This document shows, piece after piece, positions 15,401-17,584 of a DNA stretch of 17,584 bases (position 1 is the stretch's first letter; every line of letters starts with the position of its first letter). Below the pieces are notes generated by a model. It was given only the letters and a program-made list of their open reading frames with translations. It was not told the DNA's origin and searched no databases. The position numbers and the translations under genes are program-made. Location: positions 1-17,584 of the forward strand of contig JAFTEK010000213.1 of NCBI GenBank assembly GCA_017453705.1, in the 5' to 3' direction. The stretch comes from Treponema sp. (lineage in GTDB: Bacteria > Spirochaetota > Spirochaetia > Treponematales > Treponemataceae).

Positions 15401-17584
15401 TAGACTTCCTGTCCTGTTGGCAATTTCCTGAGCAAGGGTATTTGTCCTCTTTTTAAGTTCAGAAGACAGGTTGCCTGTTATGTTATTAAGAGAGACTTCC
15501 AGACTTCCAGTCCTGTTGTTCAAGTCATTTTCCAGGCTACCGGTTTTTTCTACAATCATCTGCTTGAGAGAGGATACTCGTCCATCCAGCATGGTCTGCA
15601 GCTCTGCCGTGCGAGTTTCCACGTCCTTGTTATAGGAGGCGGCAGTATTCTTGTAGTTTTCAAGGGCCTGGGAAGTCTGCCTGGTAACATTGGTCGTAAG
15701 CTCGGAAAGTTCCCTTTGCAATGCATCCTGGAACTGCTCGGACTTGCCCGCAATCTCCTTATTGATAGCAAGAGTTCTCTCTTTCACCTCCGCAAGCTGA
15801 TGATTCAGGGCATCCTCAAGCAGCTTGGTCTTCTCGTTTATCTCCTTTCCAAGAACAGCAGTTTTCTTGTCCAGAGCCTTCCTAAGGGCAGAAGTCCTGT
15901 CCTCGATGTTCTGTGTGTAATTAATCGTAGTGCTACGATACTTCTCGATGGCCGCCGAAGTCTGATTCTTGACATCATTGGTCATCGTCTCTAGCTGAGC
16001 CTTGACCGCCTTCTCAAGATCAGATGTCTTGCTATGAATCTCATTGTTTATCGCCTTTGCCTTGCTGTCAAGCTCGCCAAGCCTTTCAACGATTGATGCA
16101 TCAAGGCTGTCTGAACGCTGCTTCATAACAGTGTCGAGCGTAGCTGTTTTCTCGCTTATTTCTTTCTCAAGCTCCTCAGCCTTTTCATCAAGCGCACTTC
16201 TCAGAACCGCCGTCCTATCCTCGATATTCTTGGTATAACTGTCGCATGTCGCCCTGTACTCGTCAACTGCCGCCCCGGTATTCTTCTTGACTTCCTCGCC
16301 CAATTCTACAAGCCTGCGCTTAACAACAGTCTCAAGGGCAGTCGCCTTCTTGTTCATCTCCTCGTTAATTGATTCCGCCCTGGCATACAGGTCATTTATC
16401 TTGACCATAACATCGCTGTCTATCTTGGCAGTTTCATCATTGAGCTTCTTAGCAAGCGCATTTGTCCGTCCGTCCAAAACCTTGCTTATTGCAGAGAGCC
16501 GCTCGTTCACTTCCTTATCCAAACTGCCCGTGCGGGTCGCAAGAATATTGGAAAGCTCCGAAATCTTTACCTTAATATCCTGATTAATCGTTGAAGTAAT
16601 ATTTTGCACGCTTTCGTTCAGAGCCGAAACCTTCTCGTTAACTCCACCGTCCAGCTCCTGGACTTTGCCATCCACCTGGGCAATAAGTGAGTCAACCCTG
16701 TCCTGCACATCCTGATCTATCGTGCTTGTCCGATCCTGTACTGATTTATCAAGGGCGGCAATTCTTCCGTCAAAGTCAGAGACTTTTTCTGCGAGACCAG
16801 ATGAAAGCCTGCCGTAAGACTCCTGTATATCCCCATCCAGTTTACCAGACTTTTCTTCCAGAGCCGAGGCAAGGCCTGCAATCACGGAATCTATCTTCTC
16901 GTCAAGGGCATTGCTCCTCTCTTCAAATTCCTTGGTAGCCTTGATGATTTTTGCCGCAGCCTCATTGTTAACGCTATTGGTCTTTTCCGTTACAGAATCA
17001 GTCAAAGTCTGCACAAGGCCGTCAATTTCCTTTTCCAATGCAGAGGATTTTTCTTTGAAGCTGTCTATAAGCATCTCCACCCTAGTTGCAACATCCTCGC
17101 CTATTGTCGAAGTCCTGTCCCTAAGAGAATCGTTAAGCCTGCCTATTTCTCCTTCAATATCAGCAGTCAAATCCTGTGACTGTCCGCTGAGCAGGGCAGA
17201 AAGCTCTTCAAAGCGTGTGCGAATATCCTCATCCAAACCACTCCTCTTGTCCTCTAGCTCCGCAGCCAGCACATCACATTTTCTGGCAATTTCATCAGAA
17301 AGAAAGCTGTCACGCTCAGTCAGCTTGGACTCAAGGGCATTGAACTTGCCCTCTATATCACCTGCCAGGGAGCTGTCACGCTCAGTCAGCTTGGACTCAA
17401 GGGCATCAAATTTGCCGTCTATATCACCTGTAAGAGCGGAATCACGATCAGCCAGCCTGGACTCAAGGGCATCAAATTTGCCGTCTATATCACCTGTAAG
17501 AGCAGAATCACGCTCAGACAGTCTTGTCTCAAGTCCATCGAACTTACTGCCTATCTCATCCGACAAAGATTCATTACGTTCATC
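12404..17584 (-). CDS. Giant coiled-coil protein with C-terminal helix-turn-helix, N-terminus outside the window
   Basis: At least 1,726 residues, open to the right edge, so the start lies outside; an apparent TTG start at 17566 is internal to a repeat. Nearly the whole chain is predicted coiled coil, highly charged, very poor in Cys, Pro and aromatic residues, with no membrane segment or signal visible. The visible N-terminal part is built of 22-residue units and the middle of 11-residue units (hendecads). A further ~100-residue pattern recurs three times. Near the C-terminus (about 1668-1701; 12482-12583) comes a helix-turn-helix of the WSVSEIAQTLKIPEGMV type, then a 25-residue tail with four Ser, six Asp and five Arg in runs. 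I do not recognise a named homologue with certainty; long spirochaete coiled-coil proteins, some filament-forming or nucleic-acid binding (Scc of Leptospira), are the nearest idea. Automatic labels such as 'Smc' would be misleading, since no ATPase domain is visible. Confidence 0.88.
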   Translation of the reverse strand, partial: DERNESLSDEIGSKFDGLETRLSERDSALTGDIDGKFDALESRLADRDSALTGDIDGKFDALESKLTERDSSLAGDIEGKFNALESKLTERDSFLSDEIARKCDVLAAELEDKRSGLDEDIRTRFEELSALLSGQSQDLTADIEGEIGRLNDSLRDRTSTIGEDVATRVEMLIDSFKEKSSALEKEIDGLVQTLTDSVTEKTNSVNNEAAAKIIKATKEFEERSNALDEKIDSVIAGLASALEEKSGKLDGDIQESYGRLSSGLAEKVSDFDGRIAALDKSVQDRTSTIDQDVQDRVDSLIAQVDGKVQELDGGVNEKVSALNESVQNITSTINQDIKVKISELSNILATRTGSLDKEVNERLSAISKVLDGRTNALAKKLNDETAKIDSDVMVKINDLYARAESINEEMNKKATALETVVKRRLVELGEEVKKNTGAAVDEYRATCDSYTKNIEDRTAVLRSALDEKAEELEKEISEKTATLDTVMKQRSDSLDASIVERLGELDSKAKAINNEIHSKTSDLEKAVKAQLETMTNDVKNQTSAAIEKYRSTTINYTQNIEDRTSALRKALDKKTAVLGKEINEKTKLLEDALNHQLAEVKERTLAINKEIAGKSEQFQDALQRELSELTTNVTRQTSQALENYKNTAASYNKDVETRTAELQTMLDGRVSSLKQMIVEKTGSLENDLNNRTGSLEVSLNNITGNLSSELKKRTNTLAQEIANRTGSLKSDFDARVKNLESDFTAKTNMLAENVKKQSVDLETAVSTNNSEVTARISDKVDELTGRLAGKVKLFEDTLDEKTSAIENDFKTRLADLKDEFSASYEEAKRTAEALTMDTQGNTRQLSQLNSTLDTMTDKIIQRYDGIYDKAMKDAETKEKDAYEKYSGISSSNLKTYHDKLQARMDEMQKAVASTIADLKQQADDVRSSVEDSMERLRSEFQESEKLSNLTAAKVGDETQESMKRLNDFTEAMNRQLAEFDNKVSQTMQGIAKEYDAREAKFLSGIDRQLEDYKKEMESRFKRLSSAAGDVDKLEATLKNLVDRSEKEVSGNLNSFESSVKERAKALETELSQIKAGVEELKNRAYMSTSTKLKSFEDSFELDLKNRQQELSSHLIEWKNDFENKISKIGDEYEQNRRKLETKYIDSLKKRLAEVQVKTDEQERQFQTTILENQSVIQKQVTSVDQQLHDFIEKYTQELKKTSDKAEAILKEETDKYNRKIENQIQENQFTFDKELDDLKRSYDEKQKSSTAAIDSAMQEFSTWQKRIRQQFDEARVQFDEQLKDFSKDTADRMAEIVVQTGNSEGEIQTNIRDLAAKLHDALASYEEVSASILSRLKKQSEDMHAANRTIADNQKDKLLSDLKAYEQKYSTLNSQNRKQYNEMINKLNADTNELQLKIGEINSSVATFTAQTGLFDTARELQDQLSSSIKDLKKKIDEVASYEKEIDDLGSKIREVEAMHDNVDRKIDNYDSQKLKLDTIDAKFNRLVDLSNGMDKKIAELTAESDKLVNMQSLVSNFQDSLEKIQKRYDRIETKGQTIDNVAKTVDITQGKIADLEKRLLSCNKQVDRLPAEIQKMQENVKFITSNSEKVDDVASKIDSLQGVIDKANEKIDEFDSTREEMETLYSRIEDISKDADNQLDALHDIVREMGKKNSSIGSDSKPTPNQRDRVIELKRKGWSVSEIAQTLKIPEGMVSLILELGNGSSSSERRDDDDDDLASRRRRRS
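12482..12583 (-). other. Helix-turn-helix domain at the end of the giant coiled-coil protein
   Basis: About 34 residues with the pattern of a sigma-region-4 or resolvase-like helix-turn-helix: an amphipathic first helix (RVIELKRKGW), a turn with S-V-S-E-I-A, a second helix ending KIPEG, and a recognition helix MVSLILEL. It is the only segment of the visible protein that does not look like coiled coil or low-complexity tail. DNA binding is inferred; a protein-binding role is possible. Confidence 0.65.
15287..15550 (-). repeat. Eight consecutive 11-residue (hendecad) repeats
   Basis: Within the giant coiled-coil gene, eight 33-base units encode 11-residue repeats with no gap, beginning EKTGSLENDLN, NRTGSLEVSLN, NITGNLSSELK, KRTNTLAQEIA and NRTGSLKSDFD, then three more diverged units. 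The pattern is a polar pair, Thr, two small or polar residues, Leu, then an acidic or polar stretch closing on a hydrophobic residue. Hendecads give nearly straight or slightly right-handed coiled coils. Confidence 0.75.
15599..16288 (-). repeat. Three long-range repeats of about 100 residues in the giant coiled-coil protein
   Basis: A block of the form (N/Q)T-small-A-(V/L/I)-x-x-Y-(R/K)-x-T ... Y-(T/N)-(K/Q)-(N/D)-(I/V)-E-(D/T)-R-T recurs three times. Its Lys/Gln anchor codons are at 16229, 15911 and 15626. The periods are 106 and 95 residues, differing by exactly one 11-residue unit. The tyrosines are notable because aromatic residues are rare elsewhere in the protein. Confidence 0.7.
17318..17581 (-). 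repeat. 66-bp in-frame tandem repeats, four copies in the window
   Basis: Units begin at 17318, 17384, 17450 and 17516, each 66 bases and encoding 22 residues around the core (R/K)L(S/A/T)(E/D)RDS followed by a GDIDGKFDALES-type segment. The middle two units (17384-17449, 17450-17515) differ at only 4 of 66 positions, and the outer ones are more diverged. The array is in frame with the giant coiled-coil gene and may continue beyond the window; a more decayed unit is recognisable at 17252-17317. Confidence 0.88.

Noticed and set aside
17564..17566. TTG as start codon of the giant coiled-coil gene
   Set aside because: The frame stays open upstream to the window edge and encodes residues that continue the 22-residue repeat, so this is an internal Leu codon.
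17318..17581. CRISPR array or intergenic satellite
   Set aside because: The 66-bp repeats are contiguous without spacers, keep the reading frame and encode a coiled-coil repeat.

Overview
The window is dense, chromosomal-looking bacterial DNA (mid GC, almost no intergenic space) that most resembles a spirochaete of the Treponema group. This rests on the combination of an XPB-type helicase, a CarD regulator directly followed by an IspD-IspF fusion, a very large multi-spanning signal peptidase I and a giant cytoplasmic coiled-coil protein. The genus is an inference, since no rRNA or other marker gene is present. I saw no tRNA, rRNA, CRISPR array, insertion sequence or phage gene.

Layout. (1) 1-4341, plus strand: the 3' part of an XPB/Ssl2-type DNA helicase, an overlapping 721-residue helicase-associated partner, and an M20 metallopeptidase. 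(2) 4338-6122, minus strand: an enlarged type I signal peptidase. (3) 6203-9419, plus strand: a tight three-gene operon with UDP-glucose 6-dehydrogenase, UDP-glucuronate decarboxylase (UDP-xylose synthase) and a membrane GT2 glycosyltransferase of the polyprenyl-phosphate type. Together they could turn UDP-glucose into a lipid-linked xylose or glucuronate donor. (4) 9439-10467, minus strand: a second membrane GT2 glycosyltransferase. (5) 10563-12407, plus strand: carD and ispDF, with the stop of one abutting the start of the next. (6) 12404-17584, minus strand and running off the right edge: a coiled-coil protein of more than 1,726 residues, built on 11- and 22-residue repeats and ending in a helix-turn-helix plus a charged tail.

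The most striking pattern is in the two divergent intergenic regions (6123-6202 and 10468-10562). Each of the four genes that starts there has a sigma-70-type promoter with a 17-nt spacer. In each, the -10 hexamer ends only 6-8 nt before the ATG, and no Shine-Dalgarno sequence is visible. Transcription should therefore start at or within about 2 nt of the start codon, giving leaderless mRNAs. The operon-internal genes carry purine-rich ribosome binding sites instead. The pattern also fixes the start of the minus-strand glycosyltransferase at 10467. At the other extreme, two convergent gene pairs share four bases across their stop codons (CTAG and TTAG) and a third pair is 19 bp apart, which leaves no room for ordinary terminators.
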